Source: Runella salmonicolor | GTDB taxonomy: Bacteria; Bacteroidota; Bacteroidia; Cytophagales; Spirosomataceae | Direction of reading: 5' to 3' | NCBI RefSeq assembly: GCF_024158025.1 | Contig: NZ_JAMZEL010000009.1 | Location: 124,001 to 188,000, forward strand | Length of the DNA: 64,000 nucleotides | Shown here: positions 34,190 through 42,931 of the stretch, one piece after another | How the letters are laid out: each line of letters begins with the position of its first letter | Numbering within the stretch: position 1 is the first letter of the stretch | Notes under the pieces: model-generated | What the model was told of the DNA's origin: nothing | The model's database searches: none | What the model saw: only the letters and a program-made list of their open reading frames with translations | Program-made: the position numbers and the translations under genes

Positions 34190-36004
34190 ATGTCTTCTCA
34201 AAAATTCATCAGTCCTTACGACCACAAAGCGCCCGAAGGTGCCGAAGGTTGGAAGGAATTGTACCCCTACTACATGGTATTTCAGGATAACCTGAAACAA
34301 AACGAAGAAGCTAAATTTTTCTTTTGCGATTCGCAGCACTGGCCCAATGTGTTTAAGCCTTTTGACGCCATTACGGTCGAATTTGCCGTAAAATGCCTGA
34401 GTCAGTACAACACGCGTCAGTGGTTGATACCGCCCGCCAACGGAATTGACTTTAAAATTCACAACGGATATTGTTACATGAGCCCCGTGGGGGTTGCGCC
34501 CGAATTAATCGGCGACCGCGTGCCGCAATTTTTGGAACGCGCCGGGTATTATTTCATGAATTGGAATGATTTGCTCCAAAACTGGCATAAAAAAGTAAAG
34601 GGTGTCATTGATGAAATGGAAGCCGTAAAATTTGAGGCGCTTCCAGAAGTGGTTGACATGGAATGGGTTAAGGGCGGTGTTGGGCTTGACCCAACCTACT
34701 ACTTGATTCAGAATTACGATAAAATGATTGATTTGTGTTACAAAACATGGATGTATCACTTCGAATTTCTGAACTTAGGCTACGCGGCTTACCTCGATTT
34801 TTTCGGTTTTTGTAAAGAAACTTTTCCGGGCATTCCAGATTTGTCGATTGCTAAAATGGTGCAGGGCGTGGAAGTTGATTTGTTCCGTCCCGACGAAGAA
34901 TTGCGTAAATTAGCCAAATTGGCGCTTGAATTGGGCGTGGATGAGGTGGTCGCCAATCAAGAATTGACGGCGGCGTTGGAAGCGTTGAAAGCAACCCAAA
35001 ACGGCCAAAAATGGCTGGATGCTTGGGAATTGGCCAAATATCCGTGGTTTAATTTTACGACGGGTAACGGATTTTACTCAACCGATAAATACTGGATTGA
35101 GCACCTTGAGATTCCTTTTGGCTACATTCAAGATTATCTGAAACGTTTGCAAAAAGGCGAAAATATTGACCGTCCGAAGGAGGCAATCGCGGCCGAAAGA
35201 GACCGAATCACGGAAGAATACCGCGACTCGATTGCCGACGAAGAAGGCCAAGCGGCGTTTGATGCCAAAATCGGCTTGGCACGGGTGGTATTTCCGTACG
35301 TTGAAAACCACAATTTCTACATTGAGCACTGGGCAATGTGCGTTTTCTGGCGCAAAATGCGCGAACTAAGTGCGGTGTTTGTGGAAGCAGGATTTTTCAG
35401 CGATATCAACGACATGTTTTATTTCCGTCGCGAAGAAATTCACCAACTTCTGTTTGACTACGGTCGTGGTTGGGCCATGGGCGTGCCTTCCGTCGGTCCC
35501 GATTATATTCCGACCGAAGTGGCGCGTCGTAAAAAAATCATTGATGCCCTTTCGACCGCCGCACCCAAGCCAGCTTTCAATGAGCCGCCGGCCTTGGTGA
35601 CCGAACCCTTCACGATTATGCTTTGGGGTATTACGTCCGAAAGTGTGCAGGGATGGTTGCAAAGTGGCGAAACCACCAATCACCTCAAAGGAATGGCGGC
35701 TTCGGCGGGCAAAGTGGAAGGCATTGCGCGGGTCATCAACAGCCCCGACGAACTGGGTCTTTTGCAGCAAGACGAAATCTTAGTGACGCGCGTAACGGCG
35801 CCGAGTTGGGCCCCTGTTTTTGGTAAAATCAAAGCCACCGTGACCGACATCGGCGGCATGATGTCGCACGCGGCCATCGTTTGTCGTGAGTACGCCCTGC
35901 CCGCCGTAACGGGTACAGGCTCGGCCACTACCACCATCAAAACGGGCGACCGAATCATGGTCAATGGCTCAACGGGTGAAGTAATTATCCTCGAAGCTGC
36001 CTGA
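34190..36004 (+). CDS. Phosphohistidine subunit of a phenylphosphate-synthase-like enzyme
   Basis: A 604-aa protein. The C-terminal ~100 residues are the mobile PEP-utiliser domain with the catalytic histidine His560 in GGMMSHAAIVCREYALPAVTG, ending in KTGDRIMVNGSTGEVIIL. The preceding ~490 residues (e.g. WPNVFKPFDAITVEFAVKCL, WYHF-type aromatic segments, EHWAMCVFWRKMRELS) do not form the PEP/pyruvate TIM barrel of PEP synthase; they are the domain seen in the large subunit of phenylphosphate synthase. The size (about 70 kDa with a 40-kDa partner) matches that enzyme. No third CBS-type subunit is present, as in the two-protein Cre system. Predicted reaction: phosphotransfer from phosphohistidine to the phenolic hydroxyl. 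Confidence 0.85.
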   Translation: MSSQKFISPYDHKAPEGAEGWKELYPYYMVFQDNLKQNEEAKFFFCDSQHWPNVFKPFDAITVEFAVKCLSQYNTRQWLIPPANGIDFKIHNGYCYMSPVGVAPELIGDRVPQFLERAGYYFMNWNDLLQNWHKKVKGVIDEMEAVKFEALPEVVDMEWVKGGVGLDPTYYLIQNYDKMIDLCYKTWMYHFEFLNLGYAAYLDFFGFCKETFPGIPDLSIAKMVQGVEVDLFRPDEELRKLAKLALELGVDEVVANQELTAALEALKATQNGQKWLDAWELAKYPWFNFTTGNGFYSTDKYWIEHLEIPFGYIQDYLKRLQKGENIDRPKEAIAAERDRITEEYRDSIADEEGQAAFDAKIGLARVVFPYVENHNFYIEHWAMCVFWRKMRELSAVFVEAGFFSDINDMFYFRREEIHQLLFDYGRGWAMGVPSVGPDYIPTEVARRKKIIDALSTAAPKPAFNEPPALVTEPFTIMLWGITSESVQGWLQSGETTNHLKGMAASAGKVEGIARVINSPDELGLLQQDEILVTRVTAPSWAPVFGKIKATVTDIGGMMSHAAIVCREYALPAVTGTGSATTTIKTGDRIMVNGSTGEVIILEAA

Positions 36005-36126
36005 TTTTAGTTTTTAATCTATTTTAATAAGAATGTTGATTGTGAAGGTGTTAGGTGATAAAAATGCGTAATGCCCAAAACATTCAACATTCTATTTTTA
36101 CCGCTATTTCTTATCTTAACGTATTA

Positions 36127-36714
36127 ATGAACAACTACGCACATATTCTCAAAGCGGCCGAAAAGTACATGCGGGTACGAAAAAACGACGTTCATATCCC
36201 GATTTCTTTTCACTACGCGATGAAACTGGCCGAAAGCTACCCAAACGCCGACCGAGATGTGGTGGCGGCAGGAATCATTTTGCACGACATCGGTTGGTTT
36301 TCGATTGACGAAGATGATATTTTTAAAAAAGGCTTTCAGACCGAAAATTATCTTCAGAGCGACGTGCGGTATTTGCACGAATCGGAAGGCGTGCGGCTGT
36401 CGGCAGAAGTGCTAAGGCCTTTGGGTTATTCGGAAGACTTTATTAAAAAAGTGCAAACCATCATCGACGGTCACGACACGCGAGGGTTTGCGCGGTCGGC
36501 CGAAGATGAGATTGTGCGAGATGCCGATAAGCTGTGGCGTTTTACGGTCACGGGCGTGAGTATTGCCTCCGATTGGTTCAAACAGACCCCGAGTCAATAC
36601 TGTGCGCGTTTGCTCACCGATGTGGTGCCGCAGTTGCACCTGCCCGAGTCGATTGAAATGGCGAAGACCGACTTGGTCGAGACCGAAAAAATGCTTTGTT
36701 GCGACGTAATCTAA
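36127..36714 (+). CDS. HD-domain phosphohydrolase 1 (CreD-like)
   Basis: A 195-aa HD-superfamily metal-dependent phosphohydrolase. Metal ligands are seen as His53-Asp54 (IILHDIGW), His116 in DGHDTRG and Asp132/Asp134 in IVRDADKLWRF. The ATG at 36127 is preferred (starts MNNYAHILKAAEKYMRVRKN, aligning with the second HD protein); the frame is open to 36055. In the Cre system the HD-type hydrolase CreD removes phosphate from the P450-oxidised aryl phosphate. It is 4 bp upstream of the aldehyde dehydrogenase gene. Why two such enzymes are present is not known. Confidence 0.82.
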   Translation: MNNYAHILKAAEKYMRVRKNDVHIPISFHYAMKLAESYPNADRDVVAAGIILHDIGWFSIDEDDIFKKGFQTENYLQSDVRYLHESEGVRLSAEVLRPLGYSEDFIKKVQTIIDGHDTRGFARSAEDEIVRDADKLWRFTVTGVSIASDWFKQTPSQYCARLLTDVVPQLHLPESIEMAKTDLVETEKMLCCDVI

Positions 36715-36718
36715 ACGA

Positions 36719-38146
36719 ATGGAAAATTATATAAACGGGAAATGGGTAAAACCACATTCGGCCCAATACGCCGATGTGCTCAACCCCAGCACGGGCGCTG
36801 TTATCGAAAGGTTTGCGTGCAGCAATCCTGAAGATGTCAATGCGGCGCTGGAGTCAGCAAAAGTGGCGTTTAAATCTTGGAAAAAGACGCCCGTTGCTCT
36901 CCGGGCCAAGTTGCAGCACCAAGCCGCGCAATTGATGCGCAAACACGCCGACGACCTCGCCCGAACCATTGCCAACGAACTCGGCAGGCCGCTGGCGGGC
37001 TGCCTGACCGAAATTAGTCGAAGCGCCGATTTGTTCGATTTTTACGCAGAAGAGGGCCTTCGTTTAAAAGGAGAAGTGCCATTGCATAACCTCGAAGGCG
37101 AGAAAGCGCTGATTGTGCGCGAGCCCGTTGGCGTGGTGGTGGCTATTACGCCGTTCAATTACCCGATTACGCTGCTGACCATGAAATTGGGCGCGGCGCT
37201 GATGGCGGGTTGTACGGTGGTGTCCAAACCCTCAGAAGATACGCCGCTTTCGACGCTGAAACTGGCCGAAATTTTTACCGAAGCAGGCTATCCCGAAGGG
37301 GTTTTTAATGTCATTACGGGCTATGGCTATGACATTGGAAATGCGCTCATTGAGCACTCAATAACGGGCAAAATCGCCTTTACGGGCGGCACGGGCACGG
37401 GGAGGCGCATCGGGGCGTTGGCGGCGGCGCACAATAAACGTGTCACGCTTGAATTGGGCGGTCAGTCGCCCGCCATTGTGTGTGCCGATGCGGATTTGGC
37501 CGTTGCTATTCCCGCTATTGTGCGCCATGCGTTTGCCAACAGCGGTCAGTTTTGTTACCGCGTCAATCGTCTGTACGTGCATGAGGCCATTTATGCCGAT
37601 TTTTTGGACCGAATGGTGGCGTTGACCGAAAAACTAACCGTGGGACATCCGTTTTCGGGCTGCGACATGGGGCCGATGGTGAACCAAAAAATCTACCAAA
37701 ACAGCGAAAATCAGGTGCAAGACGCCTTACAGAAAGGAGCACTTTTGAAAACTGGCGGCCACCGATTGACGGGTGAACTGTACGACAACGGCTGGTTTTT
37801 TCCACCCACGATTTTGGCCGATACCAACCACTCTATGCACATCATGACCCAAGAAACCTTTGGGCCCGTGGTAGGTGTGATGCCTTTTCAAACCAACGAA
37901 CAGGCCGTTGCATGGGCCAACGATTCGGATTTTGGATTGGCAGCTTATGTGTTTTCGGAACAACTCGGCACGGGGCTGCGCATTGCGGAGTCGCTGGAAG
38001 CAGGCTCGGTTTGGATCAACAACATTCACCGTTCGTACCACGATGTGCCGTTTGGTGGGGTAAAACAAAGCGGAATCGGGCGTGAAAAAGGCCGCTACGG
38101 CATCGAGGCGTATACCGAATTAAAAACCATTTACCTGAATTACTAG
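36719..38146 (+). CDS. NAD(P)-dependent aldehyde dehydrogenase
   Basis: A 475-aa ALDH with the general base Glu245 (VTLELGGQSPAIV), catalytic Cys279 (NSGQFCYRVNRLYVH) and the cofactor loop ITPFNYPITLLTMKLGAALM; the C-terminal GVKQSGIGREKGRYGIEAYT is intact. In this cluster it would oxidise 4-hydroxybenzaldehyde to 4-hydroxybenzoate, matching CreC in C. glutamicum. It is tightly packed: 4 bp after HD protein 1 and directly before HD protein 2 (TAG followed at once by ATG). Confidence 0.88.
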   Translation: MENYINGKWVKPHSAQYADVLNPSTGAVIERFACSNPEDVNAALESAKVAFKSWKKTPVALRAKLQHQAAQLMRKHADDLARTIANELGRPLAGCLTEISRSADLFDFYAEEGLRLKGEVPLHNLEGEKALIVREPVGVVVAITPFNYPITLLTMKLGAALMAGCTVVSKPSEDTPLSTLKLAEIFTEAGYPEGVFNVITGYGYDIGNALIEHSITGKIAFTGGTGTGRRIGALAAAHNKRVTLELGGQSPAIVCADADLAVAIPAIVRHAFANSGQFCYRVNRLYVHEAIYADFLDRMVALTEKLTVGHPFSGCDMGPMVNQKIYQNSENQVQDALQKGALLKTGGHRLTGELYDNGWFFPPTILADTNHSMHIMTQETFGPVVGVMPFQTNEQAVAWANDSDFGLAAYVFSEQLGTGLRIAESLEAGSVWINNIHRSYHDVPFGGVKQSGIGREKGRYGIEAYTELKTIYLNY

Positions 38147-38746
38147 ATGTTACGCCCTCAAGACATCCCGCTTTGGGAAGTAGCCAAAATCCATTTGAAC
38201 GTTCGTAACAACGACGAACATACGCTGTTTGCGTACTTGTTGGTGACCCAATTGCTGGAAAAATACCCAGAAGCCAACCCGGACGTGGTGTTGCCAGCCA
38301 TTCTTTTTCACGATACAGGCTGGTCTAAAATACCGAAGGACAAGATTTTACACGCCTTTGGTCCCAATAATAAATACCCCGAATTGACGCGCCAACATGA
38401 GTTGGAAAGTGTTGCAATTGCACAAAAAGAACTGCCCGTTTTAGGGTTTCATCAACCACAAATTAACGAAATCATCGCGCTCATTGACGGGCACGATACC
38501 ACCAAACAGACGCGCTCGGTCAACGATGCGGTGCACAAAGATGCTGATAAGCTCTGGAGGTATACGCCACATGGCAACCGCATCATTGGCGAGTGGTTTG
38601 GCATTGGACAAGCTGAAGTACTGGAGATTTTGGAAAATTTCGTTTGGCCAACGTTCTTGACCGACGAAGGAAAAAGGCTTTCTGGTCTGCTGTTGGAGTT
38701 GGCAAAATTGGACTTGAACTTAAAAAAATACGTAGCCCATGTTTGA
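38147..38746 (+). CDS. HD-domain phosphohydrolase 2 (paralogue)
   Basis: A 199-aa HD protein, clearly a paralogue of the 36127 gene: RNNDEHTLFAYLLVTQLLEK, AILFHDTGW with His55-Asp56, DGHDTTKQTRSV with His116 and HKDADKLWRYT with Asp132/Asp134 sit at the same residue numbers. It diverges in the middle (HAFGPNNKYPELTRQHELES) and the C-terminus. It might dephosphorylate another oxidation state or alkyl chain variant of the aryl phosphate, or form a heteromer with its partner. Its 3' end overlaps the following SDR gene by 8 bp. Confidence 0.82.
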   Translation: MLRPQDIPLWEVAKIHLNVRNNDEHTLFAYLLVTQLLEKYPEANPDVVLPAILFHDTGWSKIPKDKILHAFGPNNKYPELTRQHELESVAIAQKELPVLGFHQPQINEIIALIDGHDTTKQTRSVNDAVHKDADKLWRYTPHGNRIIGEWFGIGQAEVLEILENFVWPTFLTDEGKRLSGLLLELAKLDLNLKKYVAHV

Positions 38747-39479
38747 GCTAAAAGATAAAATCGTTGTCATTACGGGTGCAGCTGGCGGACTCGGCCGGGC
38801 CTTTGCGCAGGCCTTTGTTGCCCAGGGAGCCAAGGTCGTTGTTTGTGACAAAAACTACGCAGGAGCGCAGGAAACGGCACAAATGTTAGGTGGATTGGCC
38901 CTTGAAGTAGATGTAACCAGCGAGCAATCCGTGGAAAAAATGGCGAATGAAGTGCTGGCTACCTTTGGTAAAATTGACATTTTGGTCAACAACGCCGCCA
39001 TCTATGCCACCATTCAACGCAAGCCTTTTTATGAACTCACAGAAGCCGAATGGGACTTGGTGCTTGACGTCAATTTGAAAGGCGTCTGGTTGGTGTCAAA
39101 AGCCGTTTGTCGGTCGATGCGCGCCAATAATTACGGCAAAATCATCAACATTTCTTCGGCAACCGTCATGAGTGGGTCGCCCAATTGGTCGCATTATGTG
39201 GCCTCCAAGGGGGGCGTCATTGGCCTGACGCGCTCGATGGCCAAAGAACTGGGTGATTTCAACATCAACGTCAACGCCATTGCGCCGGGCTTTACACTCA
39301 CCGAAGCCAGCTTGGGCCTGATGGAAAATGCTGCGAAATACGGCGTAGACCGAGGAGCCATCAAACGCCCGTCAACGATGGAAGATATTGTGGGTACGGC
39401 GCTCTATTTGGCTTCCCCTGCCGCTGATTTCGTAACGGGCCAAACCATCGTGGTGGACGGCGGTAAGCAGTTTATTTAG
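38739..39479 (+). CDS. SDR-family alcohol dehydrogenase
   Basis: A 246-aa classical short-chain dehydrogenase: cofactor loop VITGAAGGLGRAFA (TGxxxGxG), NNAA at 84-87, catalytic Tyr153-x3-Lys157 (SHYVASKGG) and the helix NINVNAIAPGFT. Length and motifs are normal. In the cluster the natural role is oxidation of the benzylic alcohol (4-hydroxybenzyl alcohol) to the aldehyde, the CreG step. It overlaps HD protein 2 by 8 bp. Confidence 0.87.
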   Translation: MFELKDKIVVITGAAGGLGRAFAQAFVAQGAKVVVCDKNYAGAQETAQMLGGLALEVDVTSEQSVEKMANEVLATFGKIDILVNNAAIYATIQRKPFYELTEAEWDLVLDVNLKGVWLVSKAVCRSMRANNYGKIINISSATVMSGSPNWSHYVASKGGVIGLTRSMAKELGDFNINVNAIAPGFTLTEASLGLMENAAKYGVDRGAIKRPSTMEDIVGTALYLASPAADFVTGQTIVVDGGKQFI

Positions 39480-39544
39480 CCAATGGCTCGGTCCATAAAA
39501 CAGTCTTAAAAAGAAAATTATTTACTGTAACTATCTGTAATACA

Positions 39545-39865
39545 ATGCCAAAGGTAATTTATATCGAAAATAACGGAACAGAGCACCAAGTGGATTTGCC
39601 GTTGGGGGCTACGTTGATGGAAGGAGCCGTTCAGAACGACATCAAAGGAATTGTGGCCGAATGTGGCGGCTCGTGCATGTGCGCCACCTGCCATATTTAC
39701 GTGGATGAACAATTTATGGGGCTTTTGCCCGAAATGGAAGAAGAAGAAAACGAAATGCTCGAAGGTGCGACCGCCGAGCGCATGTCCAACAGCCGTTTGG
39801 GGTGTCAAGTACGTATTTCCAACAAATTGGACGGAGTCATTGTCCGTATCCCTGAAAAACAATGA
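39545..39865 (+). CDS. [2Fe-2S] ferredoxin (adrenodoxin/putidaredoxin type)
   Basis: A 106-aa ferredoxin of the vertebrate-bacterial P450 type with cluster ligands Cys40, Cys46, Cys49 (AECGGSCMCATCHIYV, C-x5-C-x2-C) and Cys87 (SRLGCQVRI); Cys44 is extra. The acidic MEEEENEMLEG helix is typical for docking to a P450 and its reductase. It is overlapped 4 bp (ATGA) by the reductase gene and presumably feeds the P450 at 31790, like CreF. Confidence 0.92.
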   Translation: MPKVIYIENNGTEHQVDLPLGATLMEGAVQNDIKGIVAECGGSCMCATCHIYVDEQFMGLLPEMEEEENEMLEGATAERMSNSRLGCQVRISNKLDGVIVRIPEKQ

Positions 39866-41061
39866 GTGTAAAAGTCGTCATCATCGGCGCTGGGCACGGG
39901 GGGGTGCAGGCGGCCGCGTCGTTGCGAGAAGAAGGATTTGAGGGTGAAATCGTGTTGATTTCGGAAGAAAATGACCTGCCCTACCAGAAACCGCCACTGT
40001 CTAAGGGCTATTTGCAGGGAAAGCAGTCGGAGGAAGCCATTTTGTTTCGTTCCCCGCATTTTTTTCAAAACAACCAGATTGACCTTCGGTTGGGGGTCAA
40101 TATCGCTCAACTCGATACGGTGGGGCAGTTGGTGATTACGAAAGAAGGTGAGACCATCGACTACACGCATTTGATTTTAGCGACGGGGGCCGCCAACCGC
40201 AAATTGACGATGGAAGGAGCCGCCGACGTGCTTTACCTGCGTACCTTAGCCGATGCCAAAGCCATTGCGCATCGACTGGAAACTGCTCGTAAAATAGCCA
40301 TCATTGGCGGTGGGTTTATCGGCCTCGAATTGGCCGCGTTGGCGCAAGAAAAAGGCAAAGAAGTAAGTGTTATTGAGGCGCAGTCGCGTTTGATGGAACG
40401 GGTGCTACCCGCTGTTATCTCGGATGTTTTCCAAAAAACGCACGAGCATAACGGGGTTCAAGTATATCTAAATACTCTGACAAAATCCATTGATAATCAT
40501 TGTGTTATAACCAAAGATAACAAGAAGATTGAGGCAGATTTGATACTGGCGGGCATTGGGGTGATTCCCCAAACGTCGTTGGCGGAGGAGGCGGGAATTT
40601 CCTGCGAAAATGGTATTTTGGTAAACGAATTCCAACAAACTTCGGTCGCCAACATTTACGCTATCGGCGATTGTGCCAATCATTACAACGCTTTTGCCCA
40701 AAAAAGACTGCGGTTAGAATCGGTTCAGAATGCCGTTGACCAAGCCAAAACGGCCGTAAATCACGTATTGGGCAAAGCCCAACCTTACCATGCAGTGCCG
40801 TGGTTTTGGACCAATCAATACCATTTGAAACTCCAAATGGCGGGAATTTCGGCGGGATTTGACCGCTATGTACTGAGAGGCGATGTCGACGCCGATAAGT
40901 TTTCGGTCTATTATTTCCAAGAAAATCGGTTGATTGCCGTTGATTCGCTCAATCGTCCCGCCGACCACCTCAATGCGCGTAAATTATTGGCGGCCCAGAT
41001 AAGTCCCACCGACGCTCAAATCGGCGACTTGAATGTGAACCTGAATCAATTGTTGGGTTAA
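39862..41061 (+). CDS. Ferredoxin reductase, FAD/NAD(P)H-binding (putidaredoxin-reductase type)
   Basis: A 399-aa flavoprotein with FAD motif VVIIGAGHGGVQAAASL, the second Rossmann motif IAIIGGGFIGLELAALA for NAD(P)H, FAD-contact NIYAIGDCANHYN, and the reductase C-terminal domain. It transfers electrons from NAD(P)H to the ferredoxin immediately upstream and completes the three-component P450 system (CreE role). Translational coupling via the ATGA overlap is evident. It is the last gene before the convergent AraC regulator. Confidence 0.9.
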   Translation: MSVKVVIIGAGHGGVQAAASLREEGFEGEIVLISEENDLPYQKPPLSKGYLQGKQSEEAILFRSPHFFQNNQIDLRLGVNIAQLDTVGQLVITKEGETIDYTHLILATGAANRKLTMEGAADVLYLRTLADAKAIAHRLETARKIAIIGGGFIGLELAALAQEKGKEVSVIEAQSRLMERVLPAVISDVFQKTHEHNGVQVYLNTLTKSIDNHCVITKDNKKIEADLILAGIGVIPQTSLAEEAGISCENGILVNEFQQTSVANIYAIGDCANHYNAFAQKRLRLESVQNAVDQAKTAVNHVLGKAQPYHAVPWFWTNQYHLKLQMAGISAGFDRYVLRGDVDADKFSVYYFQENRLIAVDSLNRPADHLNARKLLAAQISPTDAQIGDLNVNLNQLLG

Positions 41062-41093
41062 ATCCGCCCGCAAATTATGTAGGATAAACCGAG

Positions 41094-41969
41094 TTAGTTC
41101 TTCCTAAACTCGCTCGGAGCCACCCCCGTGTATTTTTTAAACAAACGTGTGAAATGAGCGGGGTCTTTAAAGTTTAGAAAGTAAGAAACTTCTGATATTG
41201 AGTAGGTTGTGTTGAGTAAATATTTTTTTGCTTCGTTGATTAAGTATTCGTGTACCACTTGCAGGGCAGATTTTTGCACTAAGTTTTGACAAATTCGATT
41301 GAGATGAACGGCCGTAATGTTTAACTCATTGGCGTATTGATTGATAGATTTTGACTCTTGCAACGACTTTTTGATGCTCTTCTGAAACCCCTGAAAATAC
41401 TGCAACGTTCGATTGTCAGAAGTTGTCACGGGGCTGCTTTGGGTGAGGGCCTGTCGGTAAATCGTCAGGAATAATAATTGAAAAAGGGATTGCAAAACCG
41501 CCTGTTTTTCGGGGTTTTCTTCGAGCAATTCCTTCATAATCTCCGTTTTAAGGAATAAAATTCGGTTAAATATCGAATCGCCATTGGGAAAAGATAGCTG
41601 TTTTAAGCGACTGATTTCGAGGCCGATTTTGGGGGAGTTTTTGAAAAGACTCTCCAAAAACGACTCCGAAAACGTGATGACCTCGCCCACAATTTCTGGC
41701 TGAAACATAAAACCGTGCAGCGTATTGGCGGGAATGGTAATCAGACAGGGGCTTGCAATCGCAAATTCTTTGTTTTCAGACCTCAGCACGCCGCTTCCCG
41801 ATTGAATGATAAATACCTGATACAAATCGGTATGCAGGTGCTCGTGAATTTCCCAATCATAGATTTTACTCCTAGTTTCTAATAATTCATGGTGGATGAA
41901 ATTGGGTACCAGCGGCGAGCGATTATCACCGTATAAACCTTTAAAATTGACAAGCCCTTTTGGATTCAT
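41094..41969 (-). CDS. AraC/XylS-family regulator, probable control of the pca/pob operon
   Basis: A 291-aa AraC protein from ATG 41969: an N-terminal cupin-type sensing domain (YDWEIHEHLHTDLYQVFIIQ, IPANTLHGFMF) and a C-terminal double helix-turn-helix (INQYANELNITAVHLNRICQ, then YSISEVSYFLNFKDPAHFTR-LFKKYTGVAPSEFRK). The frame is open to 42005. It lies between the cre-like cluster (convergent) and the pca operon (divergent), the natural position of the operon's activator. In proteobacteria PobR is of the same family; the ligand here could be 4-hydroxybenzoate, as inference. Confidence 0.88.
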   Translation of the reverse strand: MNPKGLVNFKGLYGDNRSPLVPNFIHHELLETRSKIYDWEIHEHLHTDLYQVFIIQSGSGVLRSENKEFAIASPCLITIPANTLHGFMFQPEIVGEVITFSESFLESLFKNSPKIGLEISRLKQLSFPNGDSIFNRILFLKTEIMKELLEENPEKQAVLQSLFQLLFLTIYRQALTQSSPVTTSDNRTLQYFQGFQKSIKKSLQESKSINQYANELNITAVHLNRICQNLVQKSALQVVHEYLINEAKKYLLNTTYSISEVSYFLNFKDPAHFTRLFKKYTGVAPSEFRKN

Positions 41970-42173
41970 GTTATGTTCCGAAAATACAAGAATAAATATA
42001 AACAATTATCTTAAAAAATACATCTTGTAAATGATATAAACTTGATAAAATGTTGTTTTTTAGATATTTGTAATGTAATTTCTCTTTTTGCCTAATAAAA
42101 TTTGTTCGCATAAAATGTTTATTTTATACAAGTAATATTTTAATTAATCCAAGAATTTATTTAACACGACCCA

Positions 42174-42181
42174 TACCTTTG
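42174..42181 (+). promoter_or_regulatory. Promoter -7 element of the pca-pobA operon
   Basis: TACCTTTG matches TAnnTTTG exactly, 43 bp before the pcaH start. No -33 TTTG is visible, consistent with activation by the divergent AraC-type regulator. The stretch 41970-42173 is AT-rich and presumably contains its binding sites. Confidence 0.55.
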
Positions 42182-42223
42182 TTGGACTGAAAAAAGAAAC
42201 TACCTCCTCAAATTTGTACCGCA

Positions 42224-42931
42224 ATGAGCCAACTCATTTATAATACATTCGATTATGAAGTCCAGCCGCCTCGGCTTGCTCCCGATTATAAATCGACCGT
42301 ACTGCGTGCACCTAGCAAGCCGTTAGTCGTCGTAAAACAGTCACTGTCGGAGTTGACAGGGCCTGTTTTCGGGGATTTTAACTTGGGCGAATTTGACCAT
42401 GACCTGACCAAGAATTCCGTTAAAAATGGCGAGCCGATGGGCGAACGCATCGTGGTGCATGGCAAAGTGATGAATGAAAACGGGCGCCCGATTCCTAATA
42501 CGCTGATTGAGATTTGGCAAGCCAACGCGGCGGGCCGGTACGTCCATAAAGTAGACCAACACGACGCGCCGCTCGACCCTAATTTTCTGGGCACGGGGCG
42601 CTGTATGACGGATGCGGAAGGAAACTATCGGTTTTATACCATCAAGCCAGGGGCGTATCCTTGGGGCAATCACCCCAACGCTTGGCGGCCCAACCACATC
42701 CATTTTTCATTGTTTGGGGCCAATATCACCAACCGGTTGGTGACCCAAATGTACTTTCCCGGCGACCCATTGTTGCAGTACGACCCCATTTTTCTGGGCG
42801 TGCCGCCCAAAGGACGTGAGTTGCTGATTTCAACCTTTGATTTGAGCATCACCGAGCCCAATTTTGCGCTGGGCTACCGTTTCGACTTTGTTTTAAGGGG
42901 GCATCAGGCTACCCCGTTTGAAAATGTTTAA
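42224..42931 (+). CDS. pcaH: Protocatechuate 3,4-dioxygenase beta subunit
   Basis: PcaH carries the non-heme iron of protocatechuate 3,4-dioxygenase, which opens the ring between C3 and C4 to beta-carboxymuconate. The four iron ligands are all visible: Tyr106 (GRYVHKVDQ), Tyr145 (GAYPWGNH), His158 and His160 (RPNHIHFSLFG), with the same spacing as in Pseudomonas. The 235-aa length is right. It is the first gene of the operon and overlaps pcaG by one base (TAATG). Confidence 0.95.
   Translation: MSQLIYNTFDYEVQPPRLAPDYKSTVLRAPSKPLVVVKQSLSELTGPVFGDFNLGEFDHDLTKNSVKNGEPMGERIVVHGKVMNENGRPIPNTLIEIWQANAAGRYVHKVDQHDAPLDPNFLGTGRCMTDAEGNYRFYTIKPGAYPWGNHPNAWRPNHIHFSLFGANITNRLVTQMYFPGDPLLQYDPIFLGVPPKGRELLISTFDLSITEPNFALGYRFDFVLRGHQATPFENV

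Noticed and set aside
33044..36004. Gluconeogenic PEP synthase or pyruvate phosphate dikinase broken in two by mutation
   Set aside because: The second protein does not contain the missing PEP synthase parts in order: no pyruvate/PEP barrel, and a large different N-terminal region. The genes are separated by 72 bp, each with its own start.
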